A stretch of DNA of 64,000 bases from positions 605,815-669,814 of the forward strand of contig NZ_FNBH01000003.1 of NCBI RefSeq assembly GCF_900102265.1, read 5' to 3'. The translations under genes and the position numbers were made by a program. Positions within the stretch are counted from its first letter, which is position 1; the number at the start of each line of letters is the position of its first letter. The notes under the pieces are model-generated. The model was not told where the DNA came from. It saw only the letters and a program-made list of their open reading frames with translations, and made no database searches. The stretch is from Epilithonimonas hungarica. GTDB lineage: Bacteria; Bacteroidota; Bacteroidia; Flavobacteriales; Weeksellaceae. Positions 17,845 to 25,455 of this stretch are shown here, in pieces.

Positions 17845-19434
17845 ATGCAAGCACATCAGATACCCATATTCAAAAGCTGGGTTCCGGAATGGGTCGCCAG
17901 AGGCATCCTGTTCCTCATACTACTTACTTCCGCCATCGGTTTTGCATTATATGCCAATAATCCTGAAAGCATACAGTCGTTCTATGGGGTTGAACCGAAT
18001 GATGTTCAGTTTTCCATCGTGCTTATGTATGCCTCCATCGCCAGTTTCCTGGCACTGGATTTCCGAACGGTCAAATATTTTACAACCCGCAGATATTTGC
18101 TTACAGGACTTTTTATAAATGCTGTATGCTACATCATCTGCTTCTACACTAAAAACTGGGAGCTATTCCTTCTTTGCAGATTTATTCTGGGTATTTCATG
18201 TGCACTGATAACGAGTATAGTCCTAAACCTCATCTTTCCAAGGATCCATTCAAGCAGGGCAAGGGTCATTGCCTACACCATATTCTATTCAGGTCTTCAG
18301 ATGATCTCCCCACTGTGCGGGATCTATACATCAAGCGTTCTCCATTATCTTGATTTCAACTGGCTGTTCTTCGGACTACTGATATTACTGGTACCGGTGA
18401 TCCTAATTGTCTACGTCTCGATGAACAGGGGCGCGCGAATTTTCAAAAAATTTCCGCTGTTCGATGTTGACCTGACCGGCTACCTGCTTTATACTGTCAT
18501 CTGTATCATGACCGGCTACGTACTGGTTTTCGGTCAGCAACTTAATTGGTTTGGGAACATTAAGATCAGGGTATTGTCCATGATCATATTCCTCGCACTG
18601 GCGCTGTTCGTTCTCAGGGAGGTCAAGTTGAAGAGGCCTCTTGTAGACCTTCGTCTGCTACAGACACGAAATGTGGTACTAGGATTGCTCATCTTGTTTG
18701 TATTTTACATTTTTAAAAGCACTTCTGGATTTACATATGGTTATTTGGAACATGTTCTTGGGACCGACCCTCTTAACATCATTCCGATCTGGGCATCCAG
18801 CATTGCAGTAACGGTCCTCAGCATGTTTGTGACCTCAAGATTTGTTCTGGCAGGATTTTCCATGATCAAGACCGTGATCACAGGATTCATTATACTTGGA
18901 CTTTTCTACATCTACATGCTTTTGTTCATATCCGATACTGGTGAGACGAATGATTTTATACTGCCTGTCTGTCTTTTTAGTATAGCTACCGGTGTCATTT
19001 TTGTCCCGGCCGTTATTTTTACCTTTTCAGCTGCACCACCCAAGATCGCTTTCAATACTTCCATTATCGGCATGTTTGCCAGGTTTATGGGTTTCTGTAT
19101 TGCCATAGCCATCAACAACTATTTGCAGCTCTACTCCACTGCAGCGATCAATGAAAAGATAAGGGAATCAGTAACGGAGACCAACCCACAATTGGAAAGA
19201 GCTTTAATTGGGATCGAACAGACCTTGGTAAATAATGGCGGTGGCATCAACAGCGGCCATATTTCATCAGCCTATCTTAAAAACTATATCCATACCGAAG
19301 TTCTATCCAGATCGATAAGAGACTATTATGACTTTATGCTGGTACTACTTGTCACCTTCATTGCCATACTGATCGCTGTCCCGGGGATCAATAAGGTTGT
19401 TCTGAGGTTGAGAAAGGGATCGGTTCCCTACTGA
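17845..19434 (+). CDS. MFS multidrug transporter, EmrB/DHA2-like
   Basis: The protein has 529 residues and roughly 14 membrane helices, the size of DHA2 drug:proton antiporters that work with HlyD-type adaptors. Motif-like segments include FLLCRFILGISCALITSIV in helix 4 and YTIFYSGLQMISPLCG in helix 5, where the antiporter motif C normally falls. The usual motif A between helices 2 and 3 is poorly conserved. It is the third gene of the efflux operon. The substrate is not evident; the quinone reductase downstream hints at aromatic or quinone-like compounds. Confidence 0.82.
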   Translation: MQAHQIPIFKSWVPEWVARGILFLILLTSAIGFALYANNPESIQSFYGVEPNDVQFSIVLMYASIASFLALDFRTVKYFTTRRYLLTGLFINAVCYIICFYTKNWELFLLCRFILGISCALITSIVLNLIFPRIHSSRARVIAYTIFYSGLQMISPLCGIYTSSVLHYLDFNWLFFGLLILLVPVILIVYVSMNRGARIFKKFPLFDVDLTGYLLYTVICIMTGYVLVFGQQLNWFGNIKIRVLSMIIFLALALFVLREVKLKRPLVDLRLLQTRNVVLGLLILFVFYIFKSTSGFTYGYLEHVLGTDPLNIIPIWASSIAVTVLSMFVTSRFVLAGFSMIKTVITGFIILGLFYIYMLLFISDTGETNDFILPVCLFSIATGVIFVPAVIFTFSAAPPKIAFNTSIIGMFARFMGFCIAIAINNYLQLYSTAAINEKIRESVTETNPQLERALIGIEQTLVNNGGGINSGHISSAYLKNYIHTEVLSRSIRDYYDFMLVLLVTFIAILIAVPGINKVVLRLRKGSVPY

Positions 19435-19530
19435 CAATATCCATTCCTTACCGTAGATCAAGAACGGTCCGGAGAAAAAATGTGAAATTTGTCTGCTAAA
19501 TAAAAAATTAATTAAAATATTATATATACA

Positions 19531-20148
19531 ATGAAAAATAAAAAAGTATTATTGATCAACACCCATTTGACATATCCAAATTGGTCCGAGGGCCAGCTGA
19601 ATGAAGCATTTCATCAGAAAGCCAAGGCTTTTTTCCATTCCAAAGGTTTTGATGTTATGGAAACAAAGGTTGAGCAGGGCTATGACGTGGAGGAAGAGGT
19701 ACAGAAACATCTGGAAGCAGATATCATCATCCTTCAAACGCCGATCAACTGGTTCAGTGCGCCATGGATATATAAGAAATATGTCGATGAAGTTTTCAAC
19801 AGCGGCCTGCATAGTGAAACATTCCTGAAAGGTGATGGAAGGACCCGTGAGAATCCTGATGCACAATATGGCACTGGCGGCAAGATGACATCAAAGAAAT
19901 TCATGGTCAGCTCCACATGGAATGCTCCAAAAGAAAGTTTTGACGATCCACAACAGTACCTGTACAAAGGACGGACTACTGAAGATGCACTTGTTCATAT
20001 CACGAGCAACTACAGATTCTGTGGTGTCGAGATCGTACCGGACTATAACTGTTTCAACATCTACAAGGGTGGAGACAATGAAGCTGCCTTAGAGTTTTAT
20101 CCTGTACATCTTGAAAAGGTTTTCAACTTGGATCAACAAAGTGTTTAA
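19531..20148 (+). CDS. mdaB: MdaB-like NAD(P)H:quinone oxidoreductase
   Basis: The protein has 205 residues and a flavodoxin-like fold. It carries the MdaB/NQO signature PINWFSAPWIYKKYVDEVF near residue 70 and GTGGKMTSKKFMVSSTWNAP further on. Enzymes of this type reduce quinones by two electrons with FAD, protecting against redox cycling. The gene lies 96 bp after the efflux transporter on the same strand. It may be in the same transcriptional unit, since E. coli mdaB was originally named as modulator of drug activity B. The ATG at 19531 follows an AT-rich leader. Confidence 0.85.
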   Translation: MKNKKVLLINTHLTYPNWSEGQLNEAFHQKAKAFFHSKGFDVMETKVEQGYDVEEEVQKHLEADIIILQTPINWFSAPWIYKKYVDEVFNSGLHSETFLKGDGRTRENPDAQYGTGGKMTSKKFMVSSTWNAPKESFDDPQQYLYKGRTTEDALVHITSNYRFCGVEIVPDYNCFNIYKGGDNEAALEFYPVHLEKVFNLDQQSV

Positions 20149-20196
20149 ACCAGAACTTAAATTACGCATATTATGAAGTGGTCATGGAAAAGATAG

Positions 20197-20238
20197 AGCA
20201 CCCACCATATTTTAGAGTATTATATACTCAAAGGTGCT
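20197..20238 (+). terminator. Possible terminator of mdaB
   Basis: A nested hairpin, with a 6-bp outer stem (20197-20202 with 20233-20238) and an inner GAGTAT/ATACTC pair, is followed by a weakly T-rich tail. Confidence 0.35.
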
Positions 20239-20315
20239 GGATTTATTATTCATTTCACTTCTCTATGGGTCATAAAATTGAATGTTAACAGATCGTATTT
20301 AATTTTTTTTGATCA

Positions 20316-20364
20316 GGTACATCCAAGTTAATCGTTGCCGATATAATTAATTCTTGGATGTACC
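20316..20364. repeat. Inverted repeat with perfect 12-bp arms
   Basis: Arms at 20316-20327 and 20353-20364 are exact reverse complements and flank 25 bp. Related TTAAT/ATTAATT sequence continues the symmetry inward. No gene or mobile-element product is attached. Confidence 0.6.
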
Positions 20365-20906
20365 GCATTATCCGTTATAGGTTTTGTCAATTTCATACTG
20401 ATGGTATCTTGGTGCTCACTCTATCAGAGATGGGCAGTAAAAGTCCAATAATGATTAACTGTGCCTATCTTTCTTTTGGATATTGAATGAAACTAACTTA
20501 ATGTTGTTCTCAGATCACTTAAAACGGATATTTTTTCAATTTTTTCAGATCGAACTAAAACTTAAATGCTATCTAATTCATTCAAAATATTTATCTTTAT
20601 CTTCTAATAAATGATCTGAACTGAATCCCATTAAGTCCACTCGACAGGATTGTTACTTTCTAAAATCCTTTCGAAATCATCCAGCAAATGTTTTGCTATT
20701 TATTCGGTTTCCACTTTTTGAGTTTGAAAAAAAACACCTGGGGAAAAATTATATTCGTTGGAACATTCTTATCCTTATTCAGCCTGATATTATTTCAAAA
20801 TTTTTGAACCTGAATGATCTTCTTTGATCAAGAGACCGTGCCTTAGTTTTATCGAATATATCCTTATAGAACAATTTCAAGCTAAGCTTTTAATAACAGA
20901 CATTTA

Positions 20907-21480
20907 CCTCTCCGCTGTCCTTTTAATAAACGGATCGAAAGACAACCCTACGTTCATATAAAATGCGGTCTCTGGTTTTGCCTGGAAAATATACGACCCA
21001 TAGGATGCAGATTTCTCGAATATCCTGATCCTCATCATACTTTTTGCTCCCCCCTTAAATGTTGCAACGAAAGAATTTCCAAGATAATGTTTATACATCA
21101 GGCCTGAGTTGATCTCGATCTGCCGGAATTAATATTTTCTATTTGTAGGGTCTATATTGTAGAGATAAAATGATGTTACATCAAGTTCACTACCAACAGA
21201 CAGTCTGCTGTTTTCCGCAATTTTTTTTCTAAGGTAGACGCTCTTTGGTAAAATGACATCGGCAATAAGACTGTGGCTGAATTTATGCTCGTCATGATGG
21301 GAAAAATGTATCCCAATAAAAAGTCATTATAGTTGTGACTTCGGCGTTGTAATAGGTCTGGGGTATTCGAAAAGTTGTTTCTTGAAATTTGAGTTTTTTC
21401 TATTAGAGTGATCAAGCCGCCTCCCGAACTTGACCAATTGATATAATAAAAATTCTGATGTGGTAATATTTATTTCTAAA
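20907..21480 (-). pseudogene. Broken outer-membrane beta-barrel protein gene
   Basis: Three frames on the minus strand give consecutive pieces of one barrel-like protein. They read roughly YYINWSSSGGGLI and NYNDFLLGYIF, then after a frameshift near 21295 HHDEHKFSHSLIADVILPK through SFYLYNIDPTNRKY and a stop near 21130, then EINSGLMYKHYLG through FYMNVGLSFDPFIKR. Aromatic and glycine-rich strands suit an outer-membrane protein of unknown family. The frameshifts and internal stop show it is dead. No start codon remains identifiable. Confidence 0.55.
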
Positions 21481-21501
21481 TTTAAGACAGAATAATGATC
21501 C

Positions 21502-22368
21502 ATGTCTATAAGATCTTCCATACCTGTACAACCGATGACAACCCAATTGGGTGTCTTTATTTCGAAAATAGCGAGCAAGGATTTTCATATAAATGAAAAT
21601 CCTGACCAGTTCAACAGTATAAAGGAATCTCACAGGGACGAATATCATTTATTCCTGCTACAGGAAAAGGGTACAACAACCATTGAAATTGATTTTAATC
21701 AATATATCATAGATCCCGAAACAATTATTTTCATCCATCAAAATCAAGTGCATAGATTTATGGACTTTGAAAATGCGACCGTCAGCATTTGGGCTATTAG
21801 CAATGAAATCCTTAATTCCGAATACTTGAAACTATTGGAGGATATAACACCGGCACACACCCTGATATTACAGAAAGATACATTTGAGGTTATTTTGGAA
21901 GCGGTATCTCTTTGCTTAAAATTAGCCGAAAGAAAAGATGAAAAGTTGTACCGTTCATTATTTACCGGAAGTTCTGTTATTTTGACCGGCTTGGTGATTT
22001 CGCAATATTTGATCCAATCAAAACCTACAGACAAACTTTCTAGGTTTGAAATCGTAACAAAATCATTTAAAAAACTGTTGGAACGAAACTTTGTTACAGT
22101 CAAAAGCCCGAAAGAATACGCAACAAAGTTAAATATTTCAACTCCTTACCTGAACGAATGTATAAAAAAAGCAACAGGACATTCAGTTTCTCACCATATA
22201 CAGCAGCGGGTCATTTTAGAAGCACAACGTCTCCTTTATTATTCTGAAAAATCGGTTAAAGAAATTGCGACTGAATTGGGATATAACGACTATCAATATT
22301 TTTCCCGTCTGTTTACTAAAGTGGCAGGAATGTCCGCTTTGGAATTCAGGAAAAAAAACCTCGATTAG
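21502..22368 (+). CDS. AraC-family transcriptional regulator
   Basis: This is a 288-residue protein. The N-terminal domain (EYHLFLLQEKGTTTIEIDFN, then IIFIHQNQVHRF) is a cupin-like sensor. The C-terminal domain has YATKLNISTPYLNECIKKAT and VKEIATELGYNDYQYFSRLF, ending FTKVAGMSALEFRKK. It precedes a siderophore-interacting flavoprotein gene by 80 bp on the same strand. AraC/SIP pairs usually respond to iron or small catechol-like ligands, so regulation of that neighbour is plausible. The codons are AT-rich, unlike the 9.6-20 kb block. Confidence 0.9.
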   Translation: MSIRSSIPVQPMTTQLGVFISKIASKDFHINENPDQFNSIKESHRDEYHLFLLQEKGTTTIEIDFNQYIIDPETIIFIHQNQVHRFMDFENATVSIWAISNEILNSEYLKLLEDITPAHTLILQKDTFEVILEAVSLCLKLAERKDEKLYRSLFTGSSVILTGLVISQYLIQSKPTDKLSRFEIVTKSFKKLLERNFVTVKSPKEYATKLNISTPYLNECIKKATGHSVSHHIQQRVILEAQRLLYYSEKSVKEIATELGYNDYQYFSRLFTKVAGMSALEFRKKNLD

Positions 22369-22448
22369 TCCAATTCTTACCTTTTTTAATGCATTGTCTG
22401 AAATGGTGATTCATCGTTCCTTTGCATTAAAGTTTAACGTACAGGACC

Positions 22449-23156
22449 ATGATTTCAAACATACCCAAATGGATGATCGGTTTATTTGGAAACAAATTAG
22501 CCCCTAATGTAAAAGTTATTTCCACTATTTTCTTAAGTCCACAAGTAAAGAAGATTTCTTTTCGAGGTGATATCTCTGAATGGGATTTTACCATTGGATA
22601 TGCTTCCGTTATTCGGGTGAGTGAAACGGAATTTAGGAATTATACAATATCTTATCACGACAAAGAAAACGGCGTTTTTGAAATCATTTTTCACATTCAC
22701 GGCAACGGGACAGGAAGCAAATTTGTAGACAGTCTGAAAGTAAGTGATGAATTGTTTATCAGTCCGCCAAGGGGGAAAAAATTATATGAAACCAACAAAC
22801 AACAATTCTTTTCTGGCGATGAAACTTCATTAGGTGTTGCTTGCGCATGGCTGCCTTTATTGAAAAAAAATCAGCAACAATTTCAGTTTTATTTTGAGTT
22901 GGATGAAATTAACAAAAACGTTCCTGAATGTTTAGGGTTAGAAAATTATACTGTCTTTCCAAAAAACAATTCGTTTAGAAATGAAAAATGGATAAGCACC
23001 TTACCTTTATTCCAATCACAGCAATGGAAGACCGCAAATATTGCATTAGTCGGAAATGTCAGATCTGTTCAGGCATTCAGAAAAGTTTTGAAAGACAAAA
23101 AGCTAGGAACAATTTACTCGCAAGGTTATTGGCTTGAAGGTAAAAAGGGACTATAA
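22449..23156 (+). CDS. Siderophore-interacting FAD-binding reductase
   Basis: The protein has 235 residues, typical of SIP/ViuB-type ferric-siderophore reductases. The FAD-binding motif RxYT is present as FRNYTISYHD, followed by a phosphate-binding stretch (GTGSKFVDSLKVSDELFISPP). FFSGDETSLG matches the family's conserved GDETALP-like motif, and YSQGYWLEGKKGL matches its C-terminal YWRxGxxG signature. The enzyme would release iron from imported chelates in the cytoplasm using NAD(P)H. No transporter or TonB receptor lies beside it, so its siderophore is unknown. Confidence 0.82.
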   Translation: MISNIPKWMIGLFGNKLAPNVKVISTIFLSPQVKKISFRGDISEWDFTIGYASVIRVSETEFRNYTISYHDKENGVFEIIFHIHGNGTGSKFVDSLKVSDELFISPPRGKKLYETNKQQFFSGDETSLGVACAWLPLLKKNQQQFQFYFELDEINKNVPECLGLENYTVFPKNNSFRNEKWISTLPLFQSQQWKTANIALVGNVRSVQAFRKVLKDKKLGTIYSQGYWLEGKKGL

Positions 23157-23510
23157 ATTGACAATATAAAGTTACTGACCCATCAATAACAAGCAGAAAA
23201 AGAATAACATTGGCATTCTGCCTCCAATTATCATGATATTTTCCCAGTGCATTACACAGGGATCAGTATCCTCATCTCAAAATGTATTCTGCGGAGTAAA
23301 TATCCAAGTGCGATTTTTTCATGATCTAACTAAAAATAATGCAATTTTTCTTATAAACTACAATTTAGCACTTGACCTTTATTAAGAAGACTAATTCAGA
23401 CAAAGAATACTACCAACCGGCATATTTTCATACTTTATACCGAAGCACTATAATTTAATCTATAGTTTGAGATTACCTCATTCATAATAAATTGAATATG
23501 ACGAGTGCTT
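23157..23510. other. Intergenic stretch without a recognisable gene
   Basis: This is about 350 bp of AT-rich DNA before the small ORF and integrase. I saw no RNA gene or repeat. If the integrated element ends here in circular form, promoter and recombination sites could lie here, but none can be pointed to. Confidence 0.4.
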
Positions 23511-23729
23511 ATGAAAAAGATTTCTTTACAAAAAAAAGATCAGAAAAATAGATCGGAGGATAGAATTATAGACTTTACGGCCAATACTTTAAAAAAAATT
23601 TCTTTCGAAAGATCTAAAAAGATTCTGATGGAATCTGGCTTAAATCCAACAGATGACGAAGTCAGGAGTATTAGAGATTTTGCACACGAGTTGGCAGATC
23701 TGATCATTAAAAATTATATTTTAAAATAA
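23511..23729 (+). CDS. Small basic protein upstream of the integrase
   Basis: This is a 72-residue ORF started at the ATG at 23511; a GTG two codons earlier is less likely. The N-terminus is strongly lysine-rich, and the rest (RIIDFTANTLKKISFERSKK, then LNPTDDEVRSIRDFAHELAD) reads as two or three helices. I do not recognise the family. It lies 51 bp before the integrase on the same strand. Recombination directionality factors are typically small, basic and adjacent to the integrase, so that role is possible but rests only on size and position. Confidence 0.5.
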   Translation: MKKISLQKKDQKNRSEDRIIDFTANTLKKISFERSKKILMESGLNPTDDEVRSIRDFAHELADLIIKNYILK

Positions 23730-23780
23730 ATTTCACTACATTAGCCTGATAGTCATAATGTTAACATCAAACCTACCACT

Positions 23781-25403
23781 ATGCTAATTGCAGATTTATA
23801 TATTAGAGTTTCTACAGATGAACAAGCTGATAAAGGTTACTCACAGAGAGATCAGCATGAAAGATTGGAAAGATATTGTCATCAAAACCAGATCACGATC
23901 GGTCAGGTGATATTTGAGGACCATTCTGCAAAAAATTTTAATAGACCAGAGTGGACAAAATATATTAATCACATAAAAAAAAGAAGTCTAAAATCAAATC
24001 TGGTTCTATTTACTAAGTGGGATCGCTTTAGCAGAAACGCAGGTGATGCTTATCAGATGATCAAATTATTGCTAGGCAACAACATCTCCCCCCAAGCTAT
24101 CGAGCAGCCACTTGATATGTCCATTCCGGAAAATAAGATGATGCTGGCAATCTATTTGGCAGCTCCGGAAGTAGAAAATGATCGCAGAGCGTTAAATACT
24201 TTTTATGGGATGAGAAGAGCTCAGAAGGAAGGAAGGCTGATGGGAACAGCATCGTATGGATATGTAAATAAGTGTACGGAAGATGGCAGAAAATATGTTG
24301 GTCTTAAAGAGCCGGAAGCTTCAAATATGCTCTGGGCATTTAATGAGATTGCTAAAGGCAAGTACTCCATCAATCAAATAAGGCTGAAGATGAATACTAT
24401 GGAAGGTGCAAAAATTAGCAGTACATCATTCTACAGGGCAATAAAAAATCCTGTGTACTGTGGTAAAATATTTATTAAAGCTTACAAGGATGAAGAAGCC
24501 TGTCTCGTAGAAGCTACCCATGAAAGTTTGATATCGGAGGTATTATTTAATAAAGTACAGAAAGTATTAAGTGGAAAAACATGGGAAGAAAGGCCGAATG
24601 GAAAAATAATTGCCCATAACCATTTTCCATTAAGAGGTTTTTTAAAGTGTCCAAGATGCGGAGGCCACATTACCGGTAGCGGATCGAAAGGTAAAAAGAA
24701 TGTCTACTATTATTATCACTGCAAATCCAGATGTGGGTACAGATATAACTCTGATATAGTTAATGACGCATTTATAAAAGAGTTAAAAAAATATGAGTAT
24801 CATAAGGGGTTTGGTCAACTTATCAAAGAAATACTTTTGATCAATTTTAAACATATTCATCAAAGTATCGACGTCAAGAGGAAAGAAATTTCTTCAAAAA
24901 TCGTCAATTTAAATAATCGTTTAGATAGTGCCAGAGAAAAATATTTAGAGGATAAATTGGATTTTGAAGATTATCACCTGATTAAAAATGGAAGTAAAAA
25001 GAAAATCGACGCATTGGAAATGGATCTGCAGAATCAGAAGCTGAGTAGTAAAAACACCGATATCAGAACAAAACTGGATGAGGCTTTAAAAGTACTACCA
25101 AATCTCTCTCAACTCTATACTACAGGAGATTCTGATACTAAAAAAACGATAATGTGTTCGATTTTTGCCGAAAAACTCGAATTTCACGAAACAACTTTTC
25201 GAACACCCCATATCAACTCGGCGCTATCTACTATCTTGCTAATTAACAATCTGTTACAAAATAAAAAAAAAGGAAAAATCACTGGTAAAAGTGATTTTTC
25301 CCTTAGAGTGACCTCGGAGGGATTCGAACCCCCAACCGACGGAGCCGAAATCCGTTATTCTATCCAGTTGAACTACGAAGCCAATTTTATAAATGATAAT
25401 TGA
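23781..25403 (+). CDS. Large serine recombinase (integrase)
   Basis: The ORF has 540 codons. The resolvase catalytic domain starts YIRVSTDEQ with the nucleophile Ser11 and includes KWDRFSRN near residue 80. A recombinase domain follows (ASYGYVNKCTEDGRKYVGL, about 157-230), then a zinc ribbon with C290, C293, C314 and C318, and a coiled coil over about 360-430. From about residue 498 the frame crosses the tRNA-Arg terminator, and from about 510 it is antisense to the tRNA itself, so the last 40 or so residues come from host sequence. This suggests the element's attachment junction lies within or next to the 3' end of the gene. Confidence 0.9.
   Translation: MLIADLYIRVSTDEQADKGYSQRDQHERLERYCHQNQITIGQVIFEDHSAKNFNRPEWTKYINHIKKRSLKSNLVLFTKWDRFSRNAGDAYQMIKLLLGNNISPQAIEQPLDMSIPENKMMLAIYLAAPEVENDRRALNTFYGMRRAQKEGRLMGTASYGYVNKCTEDGRKYVGLKEPEASNMLWAFNEIAKGKYSINQIRLKMNTMEGAKISSTSFYRAIKNPVYCGKIFIKAYKDEEACLVEATHESLISEVLFNKVQKVLSGKTWEERPNGKIIAHNHFPLRGFLKCPRCGGHITGSGSKGKKNVYYYYHCKSRCGYRYNSDIVNDAFIKELKKYEYHKGFGQLIKEILLINFKHIHQSIDVKRKEISSKIVNLNNRLDSAREKYLEDKLDFEDYHLIKNGSKKKIDALEMDLQNQKLSSKNTDIRTKLDEALKVLPNLSQLYTTGDSDTKKTIMCSIFAEKLEFHETTFRTPHINSALSTILLINNLLQNKKKGKITGKSDFSLRVTSEGFEPPTDGAEIRYSIQLNYEANFINDN
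25263..25301 (-). terminator. Intrinsic terminator of tRNA-Arg
   Basis: A perfect 11-bp stem (25291-25301 with 25272-25282) and 8-nt loop, read on the minus strand, is followed by a nine-base T-run (25263-25271). It lies 7 bp after the tRNA and inside the integrase ORF on the opposite strand. Confidence 0.85.
25309..25382 (-). tRNA. tRNA-Arg (anticodon TCG)
   Basis: The minus strand folds into a full cloverleaf of 74 nt. The acceptor stem GGCTTCG pairs with CGAGGTC, the D stem is GTTC/GAAT, the anticodon stem ACGGA/TCCGT encloses the loop TTTCGGC (anticodon TCG), and the T arm is GGGGG-TTCGAAT-CCCTC. The discriminator is A, and CCA is not encoded. The integrase ORF overlaps it completely on the other strand. 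Confidence 0.93.
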
Positions 25404-25455
25404 TGAATTATAAATGATATAAAATCACTCATCAATTATCACCTATCAATTATTT

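Larger units (their letters stand above)
20149..20904. other. Non-coding stretch with two hairpins
   Basis: No gene was found. A hairpin at 20197-20238 (outer AGCACC/GGTGCT and inner GAGTAT/ATACTC) lies 49 bp after mdaB and may terminate it. A second inverted repeat has perfect 12-bp arms (20316-20327 and 20353-20364) and no T-run in a useful position. The rest is AT-rich with no clear content. Confidence 0.5.
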
